Positions 46,542 to 59,113 of a stretch of DNA of 64,000 nucleotides are shown one piece after another; positions within the stretch are counted from its first letter, which is position 1, and each line of letters starts with the position of its first letter. The stretch comes from Capillidium heterosporum. Lineage: Eukaryota; Entomophthoromycota; Entomophthoromycetes; Entomophthorales; Capillidiaceae. The stretch is from positions 930,001 to 994,000 of the forward strand of contig WBMQ01000001.1 in NCBI GenBank assembly GCA_016630905.1, read 5' to 3'. Position numbers and translations under genes: made by a program. The notes below the pieces were generated by a model. That model searched no databases. It saw only the letters and a list, made by a program, of their open reading frames with translations, and was not told the origin of the DNA.

Positions 46542-48033
46542 CACTTCAAAGTTTCAAAGACTAAAATTTATGATAAATGTTATAGAATTTCAACTTTACC
46601 ATTTTCGCCTATCTGAGTCGATAGAAAGGATAAGGTGACACGATCTTATACCTGAATCTAACTTATCCAAAGAGCCAATCATCCTTATTTTGCTATCAAT
46701 GCTTTAACTTTGGTGGAAATGGCATCAAATTGGTGGTGGATGGTATCATCTTCAATTTCTTTGCTTTTGTTATTCAGCCTTGCTAACCTTTAGTACGATT
46801 GGTTGAAAATCTAAAGTGCTCTACTGTTACTTTTCATTAGATTTATAGAGCAATTTCCTTGTTCCTATACTCCGATGAAAGACACGATCACGAGTTCTAC
46901 AGGACATCAAGTGACGGGATAGATAAATATGTAGGTTTCTAATTGGATACAAACAACGGCTGTACATCTATTTTTCATACTACCTTAGTCACCCATCCCC
47001 CAATCCATCTCTTTCATCGAATGAGTCGACCTCCCCTTTCCCTTGAACTAAAAAGGAGAAATGATAGTGGATTCATGCTTTGAAAACGTTTTGTTGATGT
47101 GGAAGTTTAAAATCCAAGAAGCTAGTATTGCTGTAAAATAGATGCGAATGATTAGATGATTGTGATCTACGGCATATAGGAGAGATATACACCATTAGGG
47201 CAAGGGCTGGTCAGGCTGAAGTTTGAATAGGAAGACTGAATCTCTTAGTGATGAAGGTGGTATTAAAACTAGCTTGATAAGAATACAGCTTGTAGGTAAA
47301 ATTCATTTCAAGTTTGTGCTGGATAAGTTCCAAATCAATTGTATAATAATATGCTATTTGATCTATTTCATAGTACAATTAATTTATAATTTCAAATGAA
47401 TCTCCTGAAATAGACCCTATTGCCTCTACTCAGATTAGCACTGCATCTTTTCATATAAATTTATTGAATAAAGATGTAAAACAAAGGTAGTATAAAATAC
47501 TGTTTAATGATATATATAAAAGGGATAGTATGTAGTAGTATCGTTACTTTGCTCTATAATATTCAAATGAATATAGATAGTATCCTTAGATACTATTTAT
47601 CACCTATTACTGCCTCCGTTCCTCTTATATAGCCTAATTTTTATTATTAAGTTTGAGGAAATTGGACTGTATAGTAGGAACAAGCGTAACATTTAAATAC
47701 AGGTTGCTTGCAAACTAGCAACAGACCTGCCATCACTTCAAAATAGAAGGCTATTCTGGTCAGAATCAAGTATTACAAATTCAACATTACAACGTTCAGA
47801 TAAAATGGGCGATTTTCTACTAGTTAAATTGTGATAATTCTCTAGGAAATCTGAACAAAATAGTATTAGCTCGTAATAATTGATTCTGACCAGAGTAGGG
47901 TGGATTAGTTTGGAAAACTGCAATACATTGAACTTGATTGGGCAGCGTGAAAAATTTGCTTTCAAAGGTTTATTCTCAAACGAAAGCATCAAAACTTTGG
48001 ACAAAAAGTTTACAAAAGTTTAGCGATTCAAAT
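46542..48033. other. divergent intergenic region between MTHFR and ERB1
   Basis: About 1.5 kb. Clusters of TATATA-type sequence, no convincing open frame. The frame leading into ERB1 is open back to 47938 but has no ATG before 48034. Confidence 0.5.
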
Positions 48034-50653
48034 ATGGTGAAGAAAAGGGTAGAACGACAAGAAGAATCGGATGATGATATCGACATCAGTGAGCTAAACA
48101 TTACAGTTGAACCTTCAGATACTGAGAGTGAAGGTGAGGTATCCGATTTGGAGGTTGACTTTCAAGGTGAAGCCGAGTCAGACGATACGCTCGAAGCTGA
48201 CCAAGAATTGGATTCGGACGAGGAATTCCCTTCAAGTGACACAGAGCTTAGCGAGTCTGATCAGTATGAATCGGAAAATGAGAACGAACTGTAAATTCTA
48301 AAACAAACTATTAGTTAATTTTTATAGTCAAATCGAGCCAGAATATAAACTAAAGAAAGATAACAAGAAGAAGCTTCCCGAAATTGAACCAATTTATGAC
48401 TCTGATTCTTCAACTGAAGAGGTAATTTTACTTTGTTTATTCTGCTAAAAGTTTATTTTTTAGACAAATAATACAGTTGGTAACATTCCCATGGAATGGT
48501 ACGATGACTATCCTCACATTGGATATGACGTTGATGGCAAACGTATCTTTAAGCCAGCCGGTAAAGACGAACTGGACAAGTTTTTGAGTACTATGGACGA
48601 CCCAGATGGCTGGTAAATTACTTTAATGTATTCTTCTGATAGCATTTAGGAAAACTGTCAAAGACAAGCTGGAGCAAAAGGATGTCAAATTAACCGACGA
48701 AGAATTGCAGATTATCAAGAGGCTGACCCAGGGCAAGCAAGGAGACCAGGAGTATGATGCCTATCCAGATTTGATCGAATACTTTAGTGGTAAAGTCGAA
48801 CAGATGCCCTTGACTGGAACTATGGAGCCCAAACGCCGGTTTGTGCCCTCAGTTTCCGAGCATAAGAAGGTAGGCTTATTTTGAAATAGCGATCTAACGA
48901 AATTAGATTATGAAGATTGTCCGGGCAATTCGATCCGGTCGCATCGTTGGTCGTAAACCGGTCAGCAAACCCAAACCGGTATTCGACTTGTGGAACGAAG
49001 ATGGTAAGGTATTGGACCACACTTTTATACCACCACCAAAGAAGGCACTTCCAACAAATGCTGAATCATACAACCCACCTGAAGAATATCTATTTGATGA
49101 GGAAGAGAAGAAAAAGTGGCTGGAGACGGATCACAATGATCGCAAAGTTGATTTCATGCCCCACAAGTACTATATTCATGTGCTAATATACTAAATGAGT
49201 AGATATAATAACTTTAGGAGTGTTCCTGCATACCCTCGGTCCTACCAGGAGTCTTTCCGTCGATGCCTGGATCTGTATATGAACCCCCGTGTTCGAAAAT
49301 CTAAGGTACGTGAAACAGCTTCCATCAATCTAATTCTTATATATTTAGATCGACATCGATCCTGAATCGTTGGTCCCCAAGCTTCCCGATCCCAAGGACT
49401 TGCAGCCCTTCCCCACCAAGCTATCCATAGTATTTACCGGCCACACTGGCAAGATTCGAACCCTTGATTTCTCACCAGATGGAACCTATGCCGTATCTGG
49501 TTCTGATGATGGAACTGCCAGGGTATGGGAAATAAAGACTGGCCGTTGCCTCAACACCTTGAACCTGGGCACCGTAATCCACAACGTAGCTTGGAACCCC
49601 AATCCCGAACTGAATTTGATAGCGGTGACCACGTAACTTTTTAATAATAGTTCGATATTAACTTCTACCAGTGGTGACTCTCTAGTCATGTACTGTCCCA
49701 AGAAGATTGACGATCAACTGGTAGATACGACTGTAGCTGCCGTCAGTGTCGGTTTCGCCACTGTCAAGGCCGAAAGTGAATTTACTATGCTCATAAGACA
49801 CTAACTAAATATCTCAAATAGACATCGGTCAGTGGCGTAAACCCACTCCCAACGAAGCGGCTAAAGATATCCTCCTGGTCCTGAGCCATAACCACACCAT
49901 CAAGCAGGTGAACTGGCACCGTAAGGGAGACTACTTCTCCACATTGGCTCCCAAAGGTAGGTATCTATTTTACTTTCCGGTCTAACTTAAATCTAGATGG
50001 ACCCGACGCCGTCATGATCCACCAGCTCTCCAAGCATGCCACCCAGCGTCCGTTCCGCAAGCTGAAGGGTGCAGTTCAAGCCATCCAGTTCCACCCAACT
50101 CGACCCCACTTCTTGATTGCCGTAAGTTGGATCATATACAATAATGTCTAATCTATAAATAGACCCAACGTTACGTCCGAATCTACAACTTGCAGTTAGC
50201 TAAGCTGGAGCGAACCCTCAACGGAAACGTGCAGTGGATCTCCTCGTTGGACGTACATCCCCACGGAGACAATGTCATCATCGGTTCCTATGACCGTAAG
50301 CTGGCCTGGTTCGATCTTGATCTCTCCAGCAAACCTTACAAAACCTTGAGGTACCTTATATTTAGCAACTACCTCACTAATTCGTTACTAGATTCCACCG
50401 AGAAGCTATCCGATCAGTCAGCTACCACAAGCGTTACCCATTGTTCGCCAGTAGTTCAGATGACAACACAGTCCAAGTATTCCATGGCATGGCCTACACC
50501 GACTTGTTGAAGAACCCACTCATCGTACCGGTCAAGGTTCTACGTGGGCACACCAAGGCCGACCAGCTGGCCATCTTGAGTTTGAAGTTCCACCCTCATC
50601 TCCCCTGGCTACTATCTGCTGGTGCCGATGGAAAATTGTGCCTGTTCACTTAG
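48034..50653 (+). CDS. ERB1: ribosome biogenesis protein Erb1 (Bop1)
   Basis: About twelve exons, every junction in frame. It starts [20 protein letters not shown], followed by a long acidic region. The BOP1 N-terminal domain contains [75 protein letters not shown] and [20 protein letters not shown]. Then come WD40 repeats ([76 protein letters not shown]) ending [20 protein letters not shown]. Erb1 works with Nop7 and Ytm1 in the nucleolus on 27S pre-rRNA and the 60S subunit. The ATG at 48034 is the only one before the acidic region. Confidence 0.95.
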
Positions 50654-51515
50654 ATGAAAATTTACTGAATGAACTTTTGGCTTTGTTGTGAACAACTAGT
50701 TGGTGGAAGTTGTTTAGTAGGTGTTGAAGCGTATAGAATAGTATTATAAAATTTTTGGCCTAATTTTTATCGGCTTTTCTATTTTAAATTTTGAAGATAT
50801 GATAACCATCAATTTATTGTATCAAGTTTTCGTTATAGCTTTGAGTCTATTGACCTTCGCATACATCGTCTTGAAATGTAATTAAAAATTCTATAAACTA
50901 TAGCCAAGAAAATCTAAACTAACTATTGCTAAACTTAAACCAATCACTAAATTTTATATTAGCCCTATTATAAAGCTGAATATTTCAGTGTTTATTGGAT
51001 ATGTTTGAAGAGCTTGTTAAGTGTAAAGTTTAGCAATAGAAGCAATAGGCCAAAGATTTCTACCTAAAACTATTGGTAATAATTCAATCACAATTTTAAT
51101 ATATAACTCTGTTCTCATGGCATCAATTAAATTGGATTGATATACATCTTGCTCCAAAAATAATACTTAGAAATAAGCTATTTGTCCATTAACTAGGATA
51201 TTTTCTTATATCAGGCAAACGTCATTAAAGTTTAGTTGATACTAAATTATATCATAAATTTCTTGGAGTACAAAATAGTACCTTGAAAACAATATCTTTA
51301 AGATCAAATATAGAGATGTAGATATCTGTATGAAACTAAAAAATTCAAATATAAAAGCAGTAGCTATTCTAAAAATATTTATAAAATATTCTCTATTCTA
51401 GCATATATTTTCGAACATACATACTTATAGAATATAAAAATATGGTATAGATTCATTGGAAACCTTATTGACAGACATAAGAGTAAAAGTCCAAAAATTC
51501 CACTCAATTCCAAGT
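50654..51515. other. ERB1 / BUD6 convergent 3' region
   Basis: About 860 bp, AT-rich, between two 3' ends. No gene was seen. Confidence 0.5.
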
Positions 51516-53371
51516 TTATTGTGTCGGCTCCTCAGTAGGTACTGGTCTCCGTTCCTTCCTAGGCGGTCTAGGTTTGGGCGCCATCATAGCCTTCAGATTC
51601 TCCTTATCTTGCTCCATACGTTTCTTGTCCAACTCCTCAGTACCCCCCGTCTTCCGTAACTTAGCACTACCTACAAACTCGGACAGCTCTTCCTCGAAGG
51701 GATTGGTTTGTTGGCTCAACTCCCACTCCCGCGCTTTCTTGGCCTCCTCGAATGCCCGCAGCCTACGTTCAGAGTCGGTCTCCACCATCTGAATCTCCTG
51801 CATAACAGCATCTCGCGAGAACCCCTCTTCAACCTCAGGGACTTTGAAGACCTTGAGGCTGCGTCGGTTCTTGAACTGCAACTCAATAACTTGCTTCAAC
51901 TTCTCAAAGTGCTCAATGAAGACCTCCATGTCGGCCTTACCACCTTCGATGGATAGTTCGTGCTCCTTGAGCAACTTTCTGCTCCTTGAGGACGGATTGC
52001 AGCTTAACCTCCCAGACCTGCTTCCAGGCCGGCTTGACTTCGGTGAGGAATTCCGATTCTGAGAGGAGCAATGTGTTGACCTTGTCAAGCAGTGTAGCTG
52101 TGTGCTTGATCTTGAGCTCGCTGGGTTTGCTACGTCGCATGATGAGATCGTTGCGGAATTCCTGGATGTTGATTTCGATTTCCTCCAACGAGTTGGCCAA
52201 GATTTCGGCGTTCTCCTCCATGCGCTCTTTGCCGGAGACTAGCAGCTTGTGGACCGACTCTGGTTCAGAAGCTAACAGTTTACAGTAAGCCTGAGTCTGA
52301 CTGCCAATCTCGGCTATGATCTTCTGTGTATCTCGTACAAACTCGTTGGAGATCTGGCGTAGAATGGTCACATCTTGACGCAAAGTACCTACTTCGGTCT
52401 GCACTAGCTTTATATCCAGATTCGAAGGCTTTGAGGAACTAGCCGCAGCGTCTTCCTTGTTCTTGGCAACGGCTAGTTTGACTAGGTCAGCGAATCGGGA
52501 GTTGGTGGGTACGTTCATACTGAGTCGGTTGTTGGCCTTCTTGCTGACTTCGTTACTCTGCGTCATCAACCTGCGAAGATCACGTATCTCCATGACAATG
52601 GAGGAGAATTGAGATTCCATATCGTTCTTCAAATCGACAGTTGAAACTAAAAATGCATTTTAAAATCAAGTCATAGTTACTCTTACCTGATAAATTAAGT
52701 TGTAGAACTGTACCCTCTCGAACTTCGGAAAGATCTTCGAGCTCGTAGTATACATCGATAATTGGGTCTTTGATATAGAGACTTGGAAACTCCATGGCAC
52801 CGGGATGATACTGAAACTTCTCAACGAAAAGTAGCTGGAGGTTGTTGATAGTCAACGGACCATCGTAGCTAACTTTCTTTATTTTGTTGTCAAGACGGAG
52901 GTATAACCTAGATATAGTAACCTTATTCTCTAAACAATTAATATATCGCTAAACAAGTTAATTTTTACCTGGTACCTCGGAAGCTTCCGAAATACTTGGG
53001 GAATTTAAGCTTTTTTCTTCCGGAATTGGACTTATCGCATCAACTACTGGTTTTGAAACGGTTTCCGATGTCCCAGCTACATTGATATCCGATTTGGTAA
53101 TCTGAAGCAACTTCTCCAGAGGCATTGAGAGCCTATTTCTAGTGCTGTTGGAGCGACGTATAGTGAAAAGCGGGTTTCCAGCCTTGCCGGTTGCATCGTT
53201 GGAAGCGTCGTTCAGCAACGAACCGTTTAAAGATTCACTCAATCTTGAGGAGCTGAAAGATCTTATTGTCGTTGCACGCCTTTTTAGCTTCTCGAGGGGA
53301 GTAGGTACGATGGGCGAAAAAATATTTTTTTGCTCTTCGGTAATAGGTCGATCTGAATTAGAATCTTCCAT
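51516..53371 (-). CDS. BUD6: actin-interacting polarity factor Bud6/Aip3, one-base frame disruption
   Basis: Starts MEDSNSDRPITEEQKNIFSP. After a Ser-rich N terminus come YLRLDNKIKKVSYDGPLTIN, LQLLFVEKFQYHPGAMEFPS and YIKDPIIDVYYELEDLSEVR then EGTVLQLNLS, the AIP3 domain opening. The rest is a long coiled coil. Yeast Bud6 binds actin monomers and helps the formin Bni1 at the bud tip. Two 40-nt introns lie near 52937-52971 and 52646-52686. Near 51977-51980 (CAGAAAGTTG on the minus strand) the coiled coil moves to the +1 frame: KLQSVLKEQK must be followed by LLKEHELSIEGGKADMEVF. A 28-nt intron with a GTCCTC donor is formally possible but fits local splice signals poorly. The protein is about 610 residues, shorter than yeast Bud6 (788). 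Confidence 0.82.
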
Positions 53372-54373
53372 TTTAATTTTCTTCGTTATGTAAATCTAAA
53401 CTCGATAATGTATTGCAAACTTCGGTTATACTTGTACTGGTCTGCTCCAAACTGGCTTGCTAGTCTAATCGTAAGGTAGATCCTTGAAATAAGCAAACAC
53501 TTTACCACGCAATCATCGAATTGGAAGGGACGTTCTAGATATGAAATTAGAAATTTTAGCCAGAGTCTTTGATAGGCTGGTTTTGGATAAATATTCCCTG
53601 TTCAGAAAAAAGAGATAGTTTTACAAGTCAAGTTATAAAGATGTTTCTAAAATTTTAAACAGACAAGTAGGCTAAATTCAATAGCTTGTTGGGAATAAGT
53701 ATACCTAGTTTGTATTATGCCTAGATTTTAATAGTTGTTTAAGAAAGTATATTTCTTTATAACCATTCTAATGGTATGTCGATTTTTTTATACATTTAAA
53801 GTAGAGTGTTGCTTAAAATATACAAAAATGGCATACTATTAGGTTAGTCTATAAATAATAGGATTAAACTTTAGTACATATACGTTTTGCTACGACACTT
53901 TCAGCTAAGAAAATTTGAATACAAGACCTTAGGAAGTGCTACCCCCATTTGTATTAAGCCTACACTTTTACATATGAGTGTACTAGATAAGAGAGTTGAA
54001 TACAATTTGCATGCAATAATACCTACTAGCCTCACCAACTTTTACTTATACTAGTCTAAAGCAGACTATTTTAAAAACAACAGGGTTAAGCTTGAATATA
54101 AGAATCCTTAACTCTTTCAAGAGTTGGATTTGGTAAATTAAACTACCTTACTGAGAACTAAAGTATAAGTAGCCCTATAGAATATTTATATTAGCAAGGC
54201 TTCTCATAATAGATTTATAAGGAGTTAATAATATACCGTAGTTTTCTTATCCCCAATCAGGAAATTTTTAAAAAATCAGAGAAAATATAACATTAATGAT
54301 GAAGCTACTCCTATACTATTGCTGAAAATAATACCGGAATGTAGCTTTAAATTAGATTACAAAACTTATATCT
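53372..54373. other. intergenic, no gene seen
   Basis: About 1 kb of AT-rich DNA upstream of BUD6. No open frame or RNA gene was recognised. Confidence 0.5.
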
Positions 54374-55591
54374 TTAATCTTCCATATCCTGATCCAGCTG
54401 TAATGAGAATGACAAAGCAACTTTAGCAGCTAGGTCCCTGCGATCCTTATCACTCATAGTTTTGGCCGATTCTACAGTTTAGAATCCATTTATAAATAAA
54501 CTTCCAAGTTAAATGGTTACCTCGTAATTGCTGTACAACTTGTAAAGAGTGATGGTCCAGGTTCAGCTTGTTGTCGGAATTGGCACCGAATATCAGCTTG
54601 TGCATATTTTGGACTTCGCTATTACTAGGTAATTCTAAAGTTGAAAAATAAATACCAACTATAGTTGAAAATAAAGTTACCTGAGTCAAAGTCGGGTAGA
54701 TATTCCCTATCAAATTCAACAGTTGTAGGTTGCTCACCTATAGTAGCTTTATCTTTTGAATCTAACATTTAGACTATTAAAATCCAAATAGAGTTTGTTA
54801 GAAATATACCTTTCATACTGTTTTTCATAACTAAACCATCCCACTGATTGGCTTGTAAAGCTTCCAACACCCTATCCAAACCCTCAGCTACATATAACAA
54901 ACAAAAAATTAAAATTGTAGATGCCAAATTACTTACTATCTTCATCATAAAGGTTGATAGGTTCGATACCGTTCCCATTACAAAATTCTACTATGGTATC
55001 TGCTTTTTCTACGGCCTTCAACTCATCTTCATTGTTGGTATTGGTCTTTACGATTAAACATAGGACGATATTTGGCTCAAACTTTTCGAGGAAGGTAGTC
55101 CAAGCTCCCAACAACTTCACTTTGCATACCTATTCAAAAATAAAATAAAATGAATATTTTGATAGTAATAGAAGGATTACCGGGTCAAACAAAAATATAA
55201 TGGCGTCAACAACCTCTCCAACCTGAAAATAGTTTTCCACCAAACTTTCATACCCTTCTATATCAGTTGAAGTTAACAAGTTGATATCGCACCATAAGTT
55301 CAGATCAGCTTTATAATATTTATTTTCCAGTTGAAGTGGTAATGTTAAAACTAAGCTGGTTTCCAATTGATTTTCTACATTAACTTTTGCTGATTTCAAA
55401 TCGGCAGGCTCCTCTATTGAACTAAGCTTATAGAAATCTATATAAAAAGATGTTTATACATGTACATAAACTTTAAAAATAAAGATGGATTTACTTTTCA
55501 ATAAATCCAAACTTGCTGATAGGAACACTGGGTTGGATATAGGGCTTAGTCCCACCATCAAAACTTTATTCCGAAGCTGTCGATCCTCCAT
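54374..55591 (-). CDS. IRC6: adaptin-binding p34 (AAGAB / Irc6) homologue
   Basis: Six or seven exons. It starts MEDRQLRNKVLMVGLSPISN; VLMVGLSPISNPVFLSASL resembles the start of the Rab-like pseudo-GTPase fold of p34. Middle segments are NYFQVGEVVDAIIFLFDP and KFEPNIVLCLIVKTNTNNED. The signature of the family's second half is present: GIEPINLYDEDT, EGLDRVLEALQANQWDGLVM, and then the helical AAGAB C terminus with MHKLIFGANSDN and DKDRRDLAAKVALSFSLQLD. Human AAGAB is a chaperone for AP-1 and AP-2 adaptor assembly; the yeast relative Irc6 binds AP-1. The total is about 300 residues. Splice phases agree at all junctions. Confidence 0.75.
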
Positions 55592-55784
55592 TCTACTTGT
55601 ATTAAAAGCTGCCTACACAATTGAAAAAGTAAGATTTGTAATGGAAGTTGCATCTTTAATTGATTCAACTGAGAATTTTCGAGAACAGATTATGTAATTC
55701 GAACATTAGTAAATGTACAGCAAAAATAGTAATATTTGCTATTAGCAGGATGGCCATCCTCAATGACATTGGAGTTCAAAGCTG

Positions 55785-56134
55785 TTAGAACAAGAGGCCG
55801 AAAACAGTCAATAGAGTGAAAATAGATATGGGTTTAGATTCATCACCACGGAAAAGACAGTCAGCGAGGCTATTGCTTCTATTACAGGCTTTGACTGCAA
55901 GCCTGTTAAGTTTTTATTCATCCATAGCAGCTGCTTTAGAACTACTTACAGGTTCAGTGTTAGAAGTTCTAGGTTGCTTTTGGGGGTACACTTCAGTAGG
56001 GAGACCAAGTTAAAGAGGACGCTAGTATACCCAACGTCTCGAAATTCAACGGACTGACAAATTTGGGAGCGTTTGCTAAAGTTGGATGTAAGCTCATTGG
56101 GACTAGATTCTTGGCCTGATAAATGATGGATCAC
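55785..56134 (-). pseudogene. diverged paralogue of the neighbouring small secreted protein, N terminus broken
   Basis: The minus-strand segment HLSGQESSPNELTSNF matches HLSGRRPNSNQLRSNF of the 57-kb gene, and SNLELLTLN matches SNLEILTLN. A good intron (GTAAGT to AACAG) joins this to a last exon ending ESKPISIFTLLTVFGLLF, a GPI-like tail, with the stop at 55785-55787. A candidate signal peptide just upstream, MMELFIIILL, is out of frame and followed by a stop, so the 5' end appears broken or uses an unrecognised exon. Confidence 0.5.
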
Positions 56135-56339
56135 AGGAGTATGATAATAAAGAGTTCCATCATATGTCCAAAACTAAGAAAAAGACAAAAGTTTTATATC
56201 ATTTTACAAACTACACCTTTGACTATTCATGCTCGACTTATTTTCTGCAGTATATTAATTTACGCTAGAAATAGCATCTTTTGTAAATCCTCCTACACAT
56301 ATTTTACGAATTAATTCAAATTCGATCATGTAGGTTATC

Positions 56340-56670
56340 CTTTCACTAGGTAAACGGACTAAGTCCATCTAGAAGCCATTCCTATCGACATATTCCAGTG
56401 ATTCGATGGTCAAAAGTTTATATATTCTTAGCTATTAGTAAAATCTAATTGAGCAGGACCACTAGTCTTTGCCTAGCGAATTTAGCTCCAACGTCTATCT
56501 CCAACAGTTATAAATAGCTCCACCACAAAGGGCTTGGCGAAATTTTTAGTAAATAATAGTACTGAAGCAGCCAGCTTACTATTTAAAAGAGGCAAATATC
56601 AGTACGACTCATTAATTATCAAGTTTTCTAATCAGAATACTGCCTCAGAGCTGTTATAATTTTGAGTTGT
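56340..56670. repeat. diverged repeat, copy A
   Basis: Alignable by eye with 57770-58090. Shared stretches include CGGACTAA, CAACA/GTTATAAATAG with TCCACCACA/TCCTCCACA following, and CTCATTAATTA then CAAGTTTTC. Each copy sits a few hundred bases upstream of one of the two small secreted-protein loci, so it probably belongs to their duplicated promoter region. Confidence 0.55.
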
Positions 56671-57108
56671 ACATTCTTATTTTATAAATATGTGATAAAT
56701 ATATTTACAATTTGCAATTTTGGTACTAATTTTTGCCTATATATAAAGATTTTATTTCTAGAATCCTAATACTTCAAACTTTAAAAGTTTAAAATATGGA
56801 TGAATGCTGGTCAGTTTCAAGGTAAATTCACTAAATATAGACTTAATCAACTAAAGAGTTCCACTGATCGATATAAGGAAGTAGGCTATATCGATATGTA
56901 GAGCTCTTTACTATATTTGATCTATATTAAGTGGGTTTATTTTGAAAAACAAAAAAGGATAAGGTGTTTCAAGCTATGATAGCCATTAACTAATCTCAAA
57001 TATATATATATATTAGATTTAAAGAATTTTAAGTAAATAAAAGTCGGAAATATGAAAATGGTCGTTGCTAGAGGGATGAGCATCTCTTTATTGACGTGAT
57101 GTCCACTC

Positions 57109-57588
57109 CTAGTGACTCATAAAAATCAAAACTAAAAGCTAGTGGACGCTGAGTTTAACTTACAAAACTATAGGCTTTAAACTAGAATTAGGATTATGTT
57201 CATATTCGTGATTAGCAACGGCGGATATACAGTTCTTGCTTGTACAATTTTCAATATTTTCCTTGCGATCGACTCGGTGGTCTTTGTGCTTAGCATTAGC
57301 ATCCTTACACTTGTCTTTATCACAACCTCGGATGCCTTCTTTCTTTTTTTTATTGAAGAGGTTACGTCTCAACAAAGATGCTGAGCTGGTGAAGACGCTT
57401 CTACGGCTTAAGCTTCGAACCCTAATAAACTGTGAGGTTTCGGAATGCTTGTTCAGGGTGAGAATTTCTAAATTACTGGTACCGAAGTTAGATCGAAGCT
57501 GGTTGGAATTAGGTCTTCGACCTGACAGGTGGAGGGCATTGATACAGGCAAAAGCGAAAAAAAGGGAAGCTACACTACAAAATTTCAT
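57109..57588 (-). CDS. small secreted protein, Lys/Arg- and Asn-rich
   Basis: It starts MKFCSVASLFFAFACINALH, a clear signal peptide, then a basic region with LSRRSVFTSSASLLRRNLF and four cysteines near the C terminus (GCDKDKCKDANAKH, ENCTSKNCISAV). No known family is recognised. The continuous frame stops at 57160, but GTAAGT overlaps the stop codon. Splicing 31 nt or so to TTTTAG would replace the end by KPIVFLIFMSH, a hydrophobic tail comparable with the GPI-like end of the paralogue at 55.8 kb. A TATAAAA-type box lies about 35 bp upstream of the ATG. The locus is part of a tandem duplication. Confidence 0.65.
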
Positions 57589-57769
57589 TTTATGTATACA
57601 ATAAGGTGATTTCGGGTTTTTTATACCTTTTACTTGCTATAATCTTATCCATTTTCAACTTTGATATTTTAGTAATATATTGACTACGGGTTGGAACTGT
57701 CATTTTGACAAGACTTATCTCTGTATGCTTTAAATCCTTCATTGGGATTAGGTACATGTACGCTCCTTC

Positions 57770-58090
57770 ACGATTTAACGGACTAAATCCCTTTTAAGAC
57801 AATTTTTCGACCAAAGGATTCTAGCAATTTGATAGTCAAGGTTTCTAGATCGTATTTGTTGGTGCAATTTCATCAGACCGGTATGACTTGTTTTAGCCCT
57901 GCGAGCTTAGCTTCACCATTTAAACTCAACAATTATAAATAGTTCCTCCACAATGGACTAACTCTATTTTAAGTAAATATATACTAGTATCGTAGTCTGA
58001 TACTGCCATAAAGTGGCGGGCAATACAGCAGCTCATTAATTACCAAGTTTTCAAACTAGAATGCCGCCTTTTAGAACTAAAATCCACAAT
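57770..58090. repeat. diverged repeat, copy B
   Basis: Partner of the segment at 56340-56670, in the same orientation and the same position relative to the secreted-protein gene downstream of it on the minus strand. Confidence 0.55.
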
Positions 58091-58474
58091 TCCAAAGTAA
58101 ATATAGGAACAAAACATACAGTTCTGAAATTTTGGATTGGAGTGTTCAAGCTAAGCAAAAAACTAGAGATATATGCTGCTCCAGCAGGCGACATGATAAG
58201 CACATCGATATAAGCATAGTGAGCTTTCTTAGCTGACTGATAGGTTGTTGATATCAAGACTTGGAAGTATCAGCATAGGTAGTAAAATTGAAGGGGAGGT
58301 AAAAATTGGATCACACATCAAAAGCTATAGTCTAAATTAGTTCTAATAAAGTACAATAGAATCTAGACAACTTTTTATTATATGAACTCAACTTTTTATC
58401 ATTCTTCATCCGATATCTAAAGTAATAACCAAAAAGTTGACAAGTTAGCACTTGTATACGTTTTAAGATATAAA

Positions 58475-58874
58475 CTATATTACCTTACGTTCCTTCAAAG
58501 TTTTGTAAGCTCCATTTACCAGAGCTAGAACTAGTAGACCACCTAAAAAGAACCTACCTTTTTTGGAAACCAACCACTTTGATATGGGCTCCAATTTCTA
58601 TTGAAAAGCTGCTGTTAACCAAGACATATATTCTTTTAAAATAAAAACTTACTTTAAATCGACTTTCCATCAATTTTATAGGGTTGGGCTTTTCTACCTC
58701 TTGAGTTTTTAGATAGTTGTCAGCTGAATATACTTGAACTTTTATAGGGGTCGAGTTGGAGTTATTTATTTGTATAGTACTTCCTTCTGGCTGTCTCTGT
58801 TGGTAAGGTAGTATGTACCGTTTTTTGGGTTTAGTCTTCTCCCTTTGACTTTCGAATTTGGATTTGTTGGTCAT
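58475..58874 (-). CDS. small protein with C-terminal membrane anchor
   Basis: It starts MTNKSKFESQREKTKPKKRY, a very basic N terminus, followed by ILPYQQRQPEGSTIQINNSN. After one intron it continues KLEPISKWLVSKKGRFFLGG then LLVLALVNGAYKTLKERKVI and stops at 58475-58477. The only hydrophobic span is close to the C terminus and is followed by a few basic residues, the layout of a tail-anchored protein of the ER, outer mitochondrial membrane or peroxisomes. The total is about 115 residues. I do not recognise the family. Using the continuous frame at the first splice site would instead give a truncated product. Confidence 0.6.
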
Positions 58875-59113
58875 TGGTAAAGCTGTAAAGTTTTGAAAAG
58901 TTATGGCTGTGGAACTTGATTTGGAAAGTTTTGCTTAGTTGTGTTGCAAACTGTAAAGCTCCCAAATGCAGATACTTTGATATTGTAACCAATAAAATAT
59001 AGTGCTTATGAGATTTAGTGGTAGTTCAATAGCAAATAGAGTTTGAAACTTTAAAGTTGATTTTTATCTCGCTTCAAGCTCCATCTCAACAAGATATCAA
59101 GGACTAGATCAAG

